Shown here piece by piece: positions 41,205 to 48,922 of a stretch of DNA of 64,000 nt (within the stretch, counting starts at the first letter, position 1; every line of letters begins with the position of its first letter). Both the position numbers and the translations under genes were made by a program. Source of the DNA: Alphaproteobacteria bacterium PA2 (GTDB lineage Bacteria > Pseudomonadota > Alphaproteobacteria > Caulobacterales > Caulobacteraceae); NCBI GenBank assembly GCA_002256425.1, contig NKIZ01000001.1, positions 3,073,001 to 3,137,000 of the forward strand, in the 5' to 3' direction. A model generated the notes under the pieces. That model saw nothing but the letters and a program-made list of their open reading frames with translations. It did no database searches and was not told the origin of the DNA.

Positions 41205-43016
41205 CTACCCCTCCCCCAGCGTCACCGCATGCAGCCGCGCATAGGCGCCGCCCTGCGCCACCAGAGCCGCATGAGACCCCTCCTCCACGATCTTCCCGTG
41301 CTCGAAGACCAGAATTCGATCCGCTGACCGGACGGTGGAGAGGCGGTGGGCGATGACGATGGTGGTGCGGCCGACCATCAGGGCTTCCATGGCGCCCTGG
41401 ACGTCGCGCTCGGTCTCCACGTCGAGGGATGAGGTGGCCTCGTCGAGGATCAGGATCGGGGCGTCGGCCAGGAAGGCCCGGGCTATGGCCACCCGCTGGC
41501 GCTCGCCGCCGGACAGCTTGACCCCGCGCTCGCCCACCAGGGTGCTGTAACCCCGAGGCAGGCGGGCGATGAAGTCGTGGGCCCGGGCCCGCCGGGCGGC
41601 CAGCTCGATCTCGTCCTGCGTCGCGCCGGGCCGGGCATAGGCGATGTTCTCGGCTATGGTCCGGTGGAACAGGGCAGGGTCCTGGGGCACCAGGGCGATC
41701 GACGCGCGCAGGGAGGCCTGGGTCACCCCAGCAATGTCTTGACCATCAATCCTGATGGCGCCGGACTCCAGGTCATAGAGCCGCTGGACCAGCTTGACGA
41801 AGGACGACTTGCCCGCGCCCGTGGCTCCGACCAGGGCGATCCGCTCGCCCGGCGCAATGGTCAGGCTGAAGTCGGTGAACAGCGGCTCAGGGGCGGACTT
41901 GTAGCGGAAGGTCGCTGCGTCAAAGACGATCTGGCCCTGCTGGCCGACAAAGGCCGGAGCATGGGCGGCGTCAGCCACCTGGGGCGCCGTGCGGGCATAG
42001 CGGGCCACATCCTCGGAGTCGGCCAGGCCCTTCTGCAGCATGCGGATATTGTCGCCGATGTTTCGCAGATAGCTGCTCATCAGCATGAAGGCCGTGACCC
42101 CGAAGGCCACATCCCCCGCCGTAGCCTTGCCCAGGGTCCACTGCCAGATCAGCAGGCCGGTGAGCCCCGCCTGCAGGGCGGCCAGCAGGAAGTTCATCAC
42201 CAACCAGACATCGGTGCCCCTTTGCCAGGTCACCTGGATGGCGTCGCGCCAGGTTGCGGTGACCCTGGCCAGGCGGCTCTCTTCACGGGCTTCGGCGCCG
42301 AAGCTGCGGACCGTGGCATTGCCGGTGATGGCGTCGGCCAGGGCGCCGCCCAGGCGGGAGTCCAGTGCCACCGAGCGCTGGTTGGCCGGGCGGACGAACT
42401 TCTCGGTCAGCAGGACATTGGCGGTCACATAGATCGCCACCACAACGAGGGAATAGAGCCCCACCAGGGGCCAGCGCACCAGCATGATCACCGACATGCC
42501 GATCAGCACGGCGAAGGCCGGACCCAGCCACAGGACCACGGCGTCGGAGACCGTGTCATAGCCCCACATGGCCCGGCTGATCCGGCGGACCGTGGCGCCG
42601 GCGAAGGCGTCGGCATGCCAGTCGGCCGAGAAGGACTGGACCCGCTTGAAGGCCTCGTCGGTCATTTCCGACATGTTCCAGGCGGCCAGGGGGATGAACA
42701 TCTTGTTGGAGATGTTCCGGACGATGGCGAGGCTGAGATAGATGCCGATGAAGCTGGCCCAGGCTGACCAGGCGTCGTCCACATGGGCAGGGCCGGCGGC
42801 CACGGCGTCCACCAGCTTTCCGGACGCCCAGGGCAGGCTGAGGTCCAGGCCAATGGCCAGCAGGGTGGTGGTGATCACGCCAATCAGCAGGCCGCGGCGA
42901 CGCAGCCAGAAGGCCGAAATGAAGCCCAGCACCTGGCCGTTGGACAGCAGGCGGGACCTGTTGTCGTCCTCGTCCTCATAGTGGGCGGTGTCGTCTTGGT
43001 GGGTAAGTTCGGTCAT
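41205..43016 (-). CDS. ABC exporter, fused membrane and ATPase domains
   Basis: 603-residue half-transporter of the MsbA/multidrug class. An acidic N-terminal tail is followed by six helices between about 30 and 330. The nucleotide-binding domain has Walker A VGATGAGKSS, Q-loop LVPQDPALFH, signature KLSGGERQRVAIARA, Walker B ILILDEATSSLD and switch IAHRLST. Substrate unknown. A 150-nt leader with a 17-codon ORF and a predicted promoter lies upstream, so expression may be controlled by attenuation. Confidence 0.9.
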   Translation of the reverse strand: MTELTHQDDTAHYEDEDDNRSRLLSNGQVLGFISAFWLRRRGLLIGVITTTLLAIGLDLSLPWASGKLVDAVAAGPAHVDDAWSAWASFIGIYLSLAIVRNISNKMFIPLAAWNMSEMTDEAFKRVQSFSADWHADAFAGATVRRISRAMWGYDTVSDAVVLWLGPAFAVLIGMSVIMLVRWPLVGLYSLVVVAIYVTANVLLTEKFVRPANQRSVALDSRLGGALADAITGNATVRSFGAEAREESRLARVTATWRDAIQVTWQRGTDVWLVMNFLLAALQAGLTGLLIWQWTLGKATAGDVAFGVTAFMLMSSYLRNIGDNIRMLQKGLADSEDVARYARTAPQVADAAHAPAFVGQQGQIVFDAATFRYKSAPEPLFTDFSLTIAPGERIALVGATGAGKSSFVKLVQRLYDLESGAIRIDGQDIAGVTQASLRASIALVPQDPALFHRTIAENIAYARPGATQDEIELAARRARAHDFIARLPRGYSTLVGERGVKLSGGERQRVAIARAFLADAPILILDEATSSLDVETERDVQGAMEALMVGRTTIVIAHRLSTVRSADRILVFEHGKIVEEGSHAALVAQGGAYARLHAVTLGEG

Positions 43017-43140
43017 GGGAACCAGAAGGATCGAACAGGATGAGGCCCGGACCGGGCGCTGATGCTGTCTGTGTCAGGAGGTCGCCGGACAGGGTCCGGA
43101 CAGGCGAAGGGTCGAAGGGGCGACCGGCGGACGGGCCGGA

Positions 43141-43194
43141 TCAGACCTGTGGCTTCGACTTGCGGAAGAGGTCAGATACTGTGGCGTCGCACAT
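43141..43194 (-). CDS. 17-codon leader ORF ahead of the ABC exporter
   Basis: ATG at 43194 encodes MCDATVSDLFRKSKPQV and stops. An AAAGGAGGG Shine-Dalgarno, the best in the neighbourhood, lies nine bases upstream. The ORF begins about 40 nt after a predicted promoter and ends 124 nt before the exporter ATG, the layout of a translational attenuator. It could instead be a tiny functional peptide or a chance ORF. No known leader peptide sequence is recognised. Confidence 0.5.
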   Translation of the reverse strand: MCDATVSDLFRKSKPQV

Positions 43195-43236
43195 GGCTTA
43201 AGACCCTCCTTTCCGCTCGCAGTTGACGTTGGGGAG

Positions 43237-43265
43237 AGGCTAGGCGCGGGGTTAACGGGCGTCAA
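43237..43265 (-). promoter_or_regulatory. Predicted promoter for leader ORF and ABC exporter
   Basis: On the minus strand TTGACG (43265-43260) is followed after 17 bases by TAGCCT (43242-43237). TTGACG is the Caulobacter -35 consensus; the -10 matches weakly. Transcription would start near 43230, giving about 35 nt before the leader ATG. Confidence 0.5.
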
Positions 43266-43359
43266 CCGGGCCGGAAGCAGGTTTCGCCCGCGGCCTCCAG
43301 ACTGCGACCATTAAGTCACAAGACTTCCGCGCCGGCCCGACCGGAGTTATCAGCAGGCC

Positions 43360-44292
43360 ATGACCGCCCCCCTTCCCGACGCTGCGCCGACCAACTGGGT
43401 CGACAGGTCTGCGCCTGCAGCCCTGCGGCCCTGGCTGAAGCTTGGCCGGTTCGACCGCCCAGCGGGGATCTGGCTGCTCATGCTGCCGGGCTGGCAGGGG
43501 GTAGCCCTGGCCTGCGCCATGCTGGGCAAGTGGCCGGACCCGGTGCTGCTGGCCAAGATCTTCCTCGGGGCGGCTCTGATGCGGGCGGCGGGCTGCGCCT
43601 ATAACGACATTGTCGACCGGGAGATTGACGCCAAGGTGGCCCGCACAGCTGGTCGGCCCATCCCGTCAGGCCAGATCTCGGTCAAACAGGCCTGGGGTTT
43701 TCTGGTGGCCTGCGCCCTGGTCGCCTTTGGCATACTGGTCACCCTGCCGCCCCTGGCCATAGCCCTGGGTGTCGGGTCCCTGGCCCTGGTGGCGGCCTAT
43801 CCCTTCATGAAGCGGATCACCTGGTGGCCCCAGGCCTGGCTGGGCCTGACCTTCAACTGGGGCGCCCTGCTGGGCTCGGCGGCGGTGGCGGGAGAACTGA
43901 CCCTGCCCGCCCTCCTGCTCTACGCTGGGGGCGTCTTCTGGACCCTGGGCTATGACACCATCTACGCCGTTCAGGACCTGGAGGACGACGCCCTGGCCGG
44001 AGTGAAGTCCTCCGCCCGTCGGCTGGGCGCGGCGGCGCCAAAGGCCGTGCTCGGCTTCTATATGGCGGCTTTTTTCCTGGCACTGGCCACAGGCTGGTTC
44101 GGCCATCTGGGCCCGCTCTTCCTGCCGCCGGTCGCCCTCTATGGCGTCCAGCTGTCGCGGCAGGCCGCCGCCCTGCGGGTGGATGATCCCATGGGCGCGC
44201 TGAAGCTGTTCAAGTCCAACAGCCTGGCCGGCCTGCTGCTGTTTGCCGGCCTGGCTTTCGGGTCCTGGCAGGGCGCCAACCTGCCCTTCTGA
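43360..44292 (+). CDS. ubiA: UbiA 4-hydroxybenzoate polyprenyltransferase
   Basis: Integral membrane enzyme adding the polyprenyl tail to 4-hydroxybenzoate in ubiquinone synthesis. 310 residues, about eight or nine helices. The first Asp-rich motif is NDIVDREIDAKVARTAGRP and the second YAVQDLEDDALAGVKSSA, both diagnostic. LLMLPGWQGVALA near the N-terminus is family-like. UbiD, the next decarboxylase in one version of the pathway, has a homologue 8 kb downstream. Confidence 0.95.
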   Translation: MTAPLPDAAPTNWVDRSAPAALRPWLKLGRFDRPAGIWLLMLPGWQGVALACAMLGKWPDPVLLAKIFLGAALMRAAGCAYNDIVDREIDAKVARTAGRPIPSGQISVKQAWGFLVACALVAFGILVTLPPLAIALGVGSLALVAAYPFMKRITWWPQAWLGLTFNWGALLGSAAVAGELTLPALLLYAGGVFWTLGYDTIYAVQDLEDDALAGVKSSARRLGAAAPKAVLGFYMAAFFLALATGWFGHLGPLFLPPVALYGVQLSRQAAALRVDDPMGALKLFKSNSLAGLLLFAGLAFGSWQGANLPF

Positions 44293-44349
44293 GGTCTGGC
44301 TCCCGGCCCCGGCCCGTGGCAGATTAGGCAAAAGCATTAGGGACAGGCC

Positions 44350-45582
44350 ATGACTGACACGCCTCTGCCAAACATAATGGCCATGACGCCCTTCAATCCG
44401 GAGTTCCAGAAGGACCCCCACTCGGTCCTGAAACCCCTGCGGGAACGCTGCCCGGTCCTGCGCGACGAGACGACGGGCAATTTCATCATCAGCCGCTTCA
44501 GCGATGTCCGCGCCATAGCCACGGACCTCACCATGTGGCGCGACCCCTTGCGGGCGGAACCGGCCGCGCTCATGCAGCGCCGGTTCGCAGACGCGGTGGT
44601 CGAGGGCGTTCCGCGTTCCGAGAGCACCAGTATCCTCATGCTGGACAATCCTGACCACGCCCGGGTGCGCGGCCCCCTGTCCCAGGCCCTCTATGCTCGG
44701 GTGGCGAAGATCCGACCCCAGGTGGAGACCATAGTCGATCAGGCCCTCGATCGCATGGCGACGAAGACCAGCTTCGATCTGATGGACGAATTCTGCGTCC
44801 CCATTCCCATCGACGTCATCGCCGTCATCCTGGGAGTCGACCATGACCGGCTGGTGGAGTTCCGCGACTGGTCCGAAGGGATCATCCAGGGCCTCAATCC
44901 CTTCAGGAATGAAGACCAGACCCGGCACATGGAGCGGTCCAGCGTCGCGTTGAACGATTACTTCACCGCCGCCCTGGCCGAGCGCAGGGACAATCCCAGG
45001 GACGACCTGATCAGCGACATGACCCGGCTGCAGGCCGAGGGCGCGCCACTCAGCGATGTGGAACTGCGGATCAACCTGACCGCCCTGCTGGTCGGCGGCA
45101 ATCTCACCACGACCGACCTGATCGGCAATGGAGTCCGTCTCCTGCTGCTGAACCCCGAAGAACTGGCCAAGCTGCGGGCCGATCCCGGCCTGATCAACAG
45201 CGCGGTCGAGGAAATCCTGCGCTATGAACCGCCCGTCGACATGACCAGCCGTGTCGCGTCCCGCGACATGGAAGTCAGCGGCTGTCCGATCAAGGCGACC
45301 CAGGTCATGACCGTGTCCCTGCGGGGCGCCAACCGCGACCCGGAAGCCTTCCCGGACCCCGACCGTTTCGACATCAGCCGCAAACGCGCCTCGCACATGG
45401 CCTTCGGCGGCGGCGCCCATATCTGTATTGGCGCGCCCCTGGCCCGACTGGAGGCCCAGGTGGCCATAGCGCGCCTGCTGGAACGCTTCCCGAACCTGCG
45501 CCTGGCCGATCCTTCCGCCGAAGCCGTCTGGCGCACCCTGCCCTTCTTCCGCGGGCTGGAACGTCTGGACCTGGCGGTCTAG
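44350..45582 (+). CDS. Cytochrome P450
   Basis: 410-residue soluble bacterial P450. The heme loop is AFGGGAHICIGAPLARLE with Cys359 as thiolate ligand, and the ExxR motif is in EEILRYEPP. In the I-helix, LLVGGNLTTTDLIGNG, the acidic residue of the usual acid-Thr pair is replaced by Leu252, while Thr253 remains. Ferredoxin and reductase partners are not adjacent. A desaturase follows nine bases later, so lipid or terpene substrates are possible but unproven. Confidence 0.93.
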   Translation: MTDTPLPNIMAMTPFNPEFQKDPHSVLKPLRERCPVLRDETTGNFIISRFSDVRAIATDLTMWRDPLRAEPAALMQRRFADAVVEGVPRSESTSILMLDNPDHARVRGPLSQALYARVAKIRPQVETIVDQALDRMATKTSFDLMDEFCVPIPIDVIAVILGVDHDRLVEFRDWSEGIIQGLNPFRNEDQTRHMERSSVALNDYFTAALAERRDNPRDDLISDMTRLQAEGAPLSDVELRINLTALLVGGNLTTTDLIGNGVRLLLLNPEELAKLRADPGLINSAVEEILRYEPPVDMTSRVASRDMEVSGCPIKATQVMTVSLRGANRDPEAFPDPDRFDISRKRASHMAFGGGAHICIGAPLARLEAQVAIARLLERFPNLRLADPSAEAVWRTLPFFRGLERLDLAV

Positions 45583-45591
45583 GACCTTCCC

Positions 45592-46527
45592 ATGGCCGCT
45601 GCAGCACGCGTTGATCCCAAGACCTATTTTACCGCCGAGGAGTGGGCGCAGCTTTCGCCGCGGTCCTCGTGGAAGGGGCTGGCCCTGGTGGCGCACGCCT
45701 GGATCGTCATCCTGGCGGCCGGCGCCATGGCCATTGTCTGGCCGATCACCATTCCCCTGGCAGTCATCATCATCGGGGGGCGCCAGCTGGGGCTTGGCAT
45801 TCTGATGCATGATGCGGCGCACGGCGCCCTGCACCCCAACCCGAAGATCAATGACCTTGTCGGCGAGTGGTTCACCGGCGGGGGCCTGGTCCGCTACCGG
45901 ACCTATCACCTGGGCCACCACAAGTTCGCCCAGCAGACGGAAGATCCGGACCTGGGTCTTTCGGCGCCCTTTCCCATCACCCGCACCTCCCTGCGGCGCA
46001 AGATGGTCCGGGACCTGACCGGCCAGACCGCCTTCAAGCTGAGGTTTGGCGACTTTCAGGCCCGCCTGAAGGCCCGCCAGCCTGGCCAGCCGGTCCTGCC
46101 CATCATCCTGGAGGAATTCCGGCGCAAGCGGCGCTGGCTTCTGGGGGGCGTAATGGCCACGGCCCTTGGGGCGACCCTGGGGGTCTGGTGGGCGTGGCCA
46201 GTGGTCTGGCTGTTGCCCCAGTTCACCTGGTTCCCGGTGATCACCCGCCTGCGGAACATCGCCGAGCACGCCTGTATCGACAAGGACGAGCCCGATCCCC
46301 TGCGCCATGCCCGCACCACCCGGGCCGGCCCCATCGCCCGGATCATCCTGGCGCCCTATTACGTGAACTATCACTGCGAACATCACATGTTCATGCACCT
46401 GCCCTGCTACGTCCTGCCCAGGACCCATCGCCTGCTGAAGGCCAAGGGGGTGACCGAAGGCATGCGGATCGAGCCCGGCGGCTATCTTTCGGTGATCAGG
46501 CTGGCGACGAGCCTCCAGCAGGCCTAG
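45592..46527 (+). CDS. Membrane fatty acid desaturase family protein
   Basis: 311-residue di-iron membrane enzyme. Three His boxes are visible: HDAAHG near residue 78, HLGHHKFAQ near 106 and HCEHHMFMHLP near 262. Hydrophobic helices lie at about 25-65 and 185-215. This class includes acyl desaturases and carotenoid hydroxylase/ketolase relatives. It is nine bases after the P450 and nine bases before the methyltransferase, so the three genes likely form an operon. Confidence 0.9.
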   Translation: MAAAARVDPKTYFTAEEWAQLSPRSSWKGLALVAHAWIVILAAGAMAIVWPITIPLAVIIIGGRQLGLGILMHDAAHGALHPNPKINDLVGEWFTGGGLVRYRTYHLGHHKFAQQTEDPDLGLSAPFPITRTSLRRKMVRDLTGQTAFKLRFGDFQARLKARQPGQPVLPIILEEFRRKRRWLLGGVMATALGATLGVWWAWPVVWLLPQFTWFPVITRLRNIAEHACIDKDEPDPLRHARTTRAGPIARIILAPYYVNYHCEHHMFMHLPCYVLPRTHRLLKAKGVTEGMRIEPGGYLSVIRLATSLQQA

Positions 46528-46536
46528 AGCTGGTCG

Positions 46537-47199
46537 ATGATCGATCCCAGTCTTGAGGGCCGGCGCGCCTTCATCCTTGAAAACACCCGCCTGCAGAGCC
46601 CACCCCATACGCCAGAGCTCAATCTGCGGCTGGCCGACGAGATCACCCCGATCTGGCAGATGACTGAAGAGGCCCTGGCCGAGATCGGCCTTCCACCGCC
46701 CTTCTGGGCCTTCGCCTGGGCTGGGGGTCAGGCTCTGGCGCGGTATGTCCTGGACCATCCTGAGCTGGTCAGGGGCAAGCGGGTCATAGACTTTGCCTCG
46801 GGGTCGGGGATTGTCGGCATAGCCGCCATGAAGGCCGGCGCCGCCCAGGTTCTCTGCGCCGACATTGACGGCTTCTGCCAGGCGGCCCTGTCACTCAATC
46901 AGGCCGCAAACGACGTGATGTGCGACTTCACCGACGCCGACCTGCTGGACGCGCCAGCGCCCGCCGCAGACGTCATCCTGGCCGGGGACATCTGCTATGA
47001 GAAGCCGATGACCGACAGGGTCATGGCCTGGTTGCAGGCGGCGCGGGCCCGGGGCGCCGCGGTGCTGATCGGCGATCCGGGTCGATCCTATTTCCCGAAG
47101 AGCGGCCTTGAAAAGCTGGCGGAATACCAGGTTGAGACCACCCGCGAACTGGAAGACTTCGCCGTCAAGAAGACCAGCGTCTGGACTCTCGTTTCTTGA
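46537..47199 (+). CDS. METTL20/ETF-beta-type protein lysine methyltransferase-like protein
   Basis: 220-residue seven-beta-strand methyltransferase. PPFWAFAWAGGQALARYVLDHPELVRGK, then VIDFASGSGIVGIAA and DVILAGDICYEKPM, resemble human ETFBKMT and its characterised Agrobacterium homologue, which methylate lysines on electron-transfer flavoprotein beta. Other NNMT-like methyltransferases share this fold, so the substrate is a family inference. Part of the P450-desaturase run. Confidence 0.8.
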   Translation: MIDPSLEGRRAFILENTRLQSPPHTPELNLRLADEITPIWQMTEEALAEIGLPPPFWAFAWAGGQALARYVLDHPELVRGKRVIDFASGSGIVGIAAMKAGAAQVLCADIDGFCQAALSLNQAANDVMCDFTDADLLDAPAPAADVILAGDICYEKPMTDRVMAWLQAARARGAAVLIGDPGRSYFPKSGLEKLAEYQVETTRELEDFAVKKTSVWTLVS

Positions 47200-47240
47200 C
47201 TTGCTATCCGGAACGAAACCGGAACAATCAGGAGCGCCAG

Positions 47241-47582
47241 ATGCGCGAAGACGGCAAGATCGACTATGTGGAAATGCCGGGGCAGGACCTGCCGGCGACC
47301 AAGGCCTTTTACAGCCAGGCCTTTGGCTGGGGGTTCGTTGACTATGGTCCGACCTATTGCGCAATGGAAGGAGCTGGGCTGGACGGGGGATTTGACGCCG
47401 ATCCTGATCGCGTCACGGCGCCGCTTGTCGTCCTGTTCGCGACGGACCTGGAGGCCATGCTCGATCGGGTTACCTCGGCCGGCGGGCAGATCGTGAAGCC
47501 GATCTTCAGCTTCCCCGGCGGGCGGCGCTTTCACTTCCGCGACCCCAGCGGCAATGAACTGGCGGTCTTCTGCGAAGCCTGA
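47241..47582 (+). CDS. VOC (glyoxalase/bleomycin resistance fold) protein
   Basis: 113 residues from ATG 47241, which is preceded by AGGAGC. The beta-alpha-beta-beta-beta units show as YVEMPGQDLPATKAFYSQAFGW and the C-terminal FSFPGGRRFHFRDPSGNELAVF, the standard VOC ending with a metal-binding Glu. The closest described relatives are small VOC proteins of unknown substrate. Confidence 0.88.
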   Translation: MREDGKIDYVEMPGQDLPATKAFYSQAFGWGFVDYGPTYCAMEGAGLDGGFDADPDRVTAPLVVLFATDLEAMLDRVTSAGGQIVKPIFSFPGGRRFHFRDPSGNELAVFCEA

Positions 47583-47653
47583 CTTGACCTTCTCCAGCTG
47601 AACTTGATGCTTGAGCTGTGAGAGCAGACCCAAGGGACGGGTAAAACGACGGC

Positions 47654-48856
47654 ATGCGGAAGATTGCTCCCGGATTTGGCCTGCTGGCCCTGGCGGTCTC
47701 CCTGGCGGTCTGGGCGCCCGCAATGGCGGCGCCGGCGCCCCATCCCGTCCTGACCCTGGAAAACGTGACGGTAGGCCTGCGCAGGGATGAAGCCTGGGGC
47801 GGAATTTCGTCAGGCCCGGACTGCAGTATCCGCCAACCTCTGGTGTGGCGGGGCCCTCGCAGCGGCATTGGCGACCCGGCCTATGTGGAGGCCTTCCAGA
47901 CGCAGTCGCAGAACCTGAAGGCGACGGAAAAGGTCGGATCTGGCCCCTATCAGGTCACCGCCAGGATCACGGCCATGCAGGTCGAAGCCTGTCTCAAGCC
48001 TGGCGCGGAGGGGATTTCCGCAAGCGGCAAGGCAGGCATGGATGTCGCCTGGCGCATTGTCTCAGACCCTGGGGCGCCGCCCCTGGCCGAAATCTCCACC
48101 CATGGCGCGGCGCCGATCGATCAGGCCGGTCAGAAGGATATGGTGAGGACCGCCCTTCGCATGGCCTTCACGGAGTCTGCCCGCGCCCTGTTCGCCGACC
48201 CGGCCCTGATCGCCGCCCTGCGGACCACAGCCGCCGCAAGCCCCATGGCCGCCGGACCGAAGGATCAGGCCGCAGCCCTGACCCTGGCGGGCGCCGCCAG
48301 CATTCGGCCAAGGCTGCCGCCGAAATCCATCGACAGCGTGGTCGCCATCTTCAACGCCCAGGGCATGGGTAGCGGCTTTCTGGCGTCCAGCGACGGCCTC
48401 GTGCTGACCAACGCCCACGTGGTGGGCAAGGACCCCGTGGTGAAGGTGCGGTGGTCGGACGGGGTTGAGGCCCAGGCCAGGGTTCTGCGCATTGACCCCC
48501 GGGTGGATGTCGCCCTGGTGCAGGTGGCCGGGGCCGGTCGTCACCCCCTGCCCCTCAAGGCCCGGCTGCCCGAGCCCGGCGAAACGGTCTTCGCCATCGG
48601 CACACCCCTGGAGATTGATCTTCAGGGCACCCTGTCCCGGGGCATTGTGTCAGCCATCCGCCACAGGGACGGCGAACTTCTGATCCAGAGCGACGTCTCC
48701 ATCGCCCATGGCAACAGTGGCGGGCCCCTGCTGGACGAAAAAGGCAATGTGATCGGCATGACCGTATCAGGTCTGGAAAACACCACGGCCAATCTGAACT
48801 TCTTCATTCCGGTCGCCGAGATCCTCAAGGCGCTGAATCTGAAGCTGGGCGGCTGA
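47654..48856 (+). CDS. Exported trypsin-like serine protease (S1C, DegP-like, no PDZ)
   Basis: 400 residues. A signal peptide ends near AMAAPAP (about residue 25). An unassigned periplasmic domain (30-230) precedes a chymotrypsin-fold protease with the triad His255 (TNAHVV), Asp285 (RVDVALVQV) and Ser355 (HGNSGGPL). GSGFLASSDGLVL and FAIGTPL are typical of the HtrA family. No PDZ domain follows, so substrate control differs from DegP. Confidence 0.88.
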   Translation: MRKIAPGFGLLALAVSLAVWAPAMAAPAPHPVLTLENVTVGLRRDEAWGGISSGPDCSIRQPLVWRGPRSGIGDPAYVEAFQTQSQNLKATEKVGSGPYQVTARITAMQVEACLKPGAEGISASGKAGMDVAWRIVSDPGAPPLAEISTHGAAPIDQAGQKDMVRTALRMAFTESARALFADPALIAALRTTAAASPMAAGPKDQAAALTLAGAASIRPRLPPKSIDSVVAIFNAQGMGSGFLASSDGLVLTNAHVVGKDPVVKVRWSDGVEAQARVLRIDPRVDVALVQVAGAGRHPLPLKARLPEPGETVFAIGTPLEIDLQGTLSRGIVSAIRHRDGELLIQSDVSIAHGNSGGPLLDEKGNVIGMTVSGLENTTANLNFFIPVAEILKALNLKLGG

Positions 48857-48922
48857 AAGCCGGCCGTCGCCAAGCCCTGCCCCGGGCGCCTATAGTGGCC
48901 GCTCGCATCGACCGGAGTTCCC

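Larger units (their letters stand above)
43017..43359. other. 343-bp intergenic region between the ABC exporter and ubiA
   Basis: The longest gap in the window. It contains a short leader ORF (43141-43194) and a minus-strand promoter candidate (43237-43265). On the plus strand a second TTGACG at 43223-43228 followed by GCTA at 43239 might serve ubiA weakly. No RNA gene or repeat was recognised. Confidence 0.5.

Noticed and set aside
43252-43265. TTAA-N6-TCAA as a CtrA or FixK site
   Set aside because: The spacing is one base short for CtrA and one half-site is wrong for FixK; it is better explained by the overlapping -35 TTGACG.
43666-46758. 1030-codon open frame on the minus strand across ubiA, P450 and desaturase
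   Set aside because: Antisense to three genes with clear catalytic motifs; the translation is low-complexity Gly/Gln/Asp/Arg-rich, as expected of a shadow frame in GC-rich DNA.
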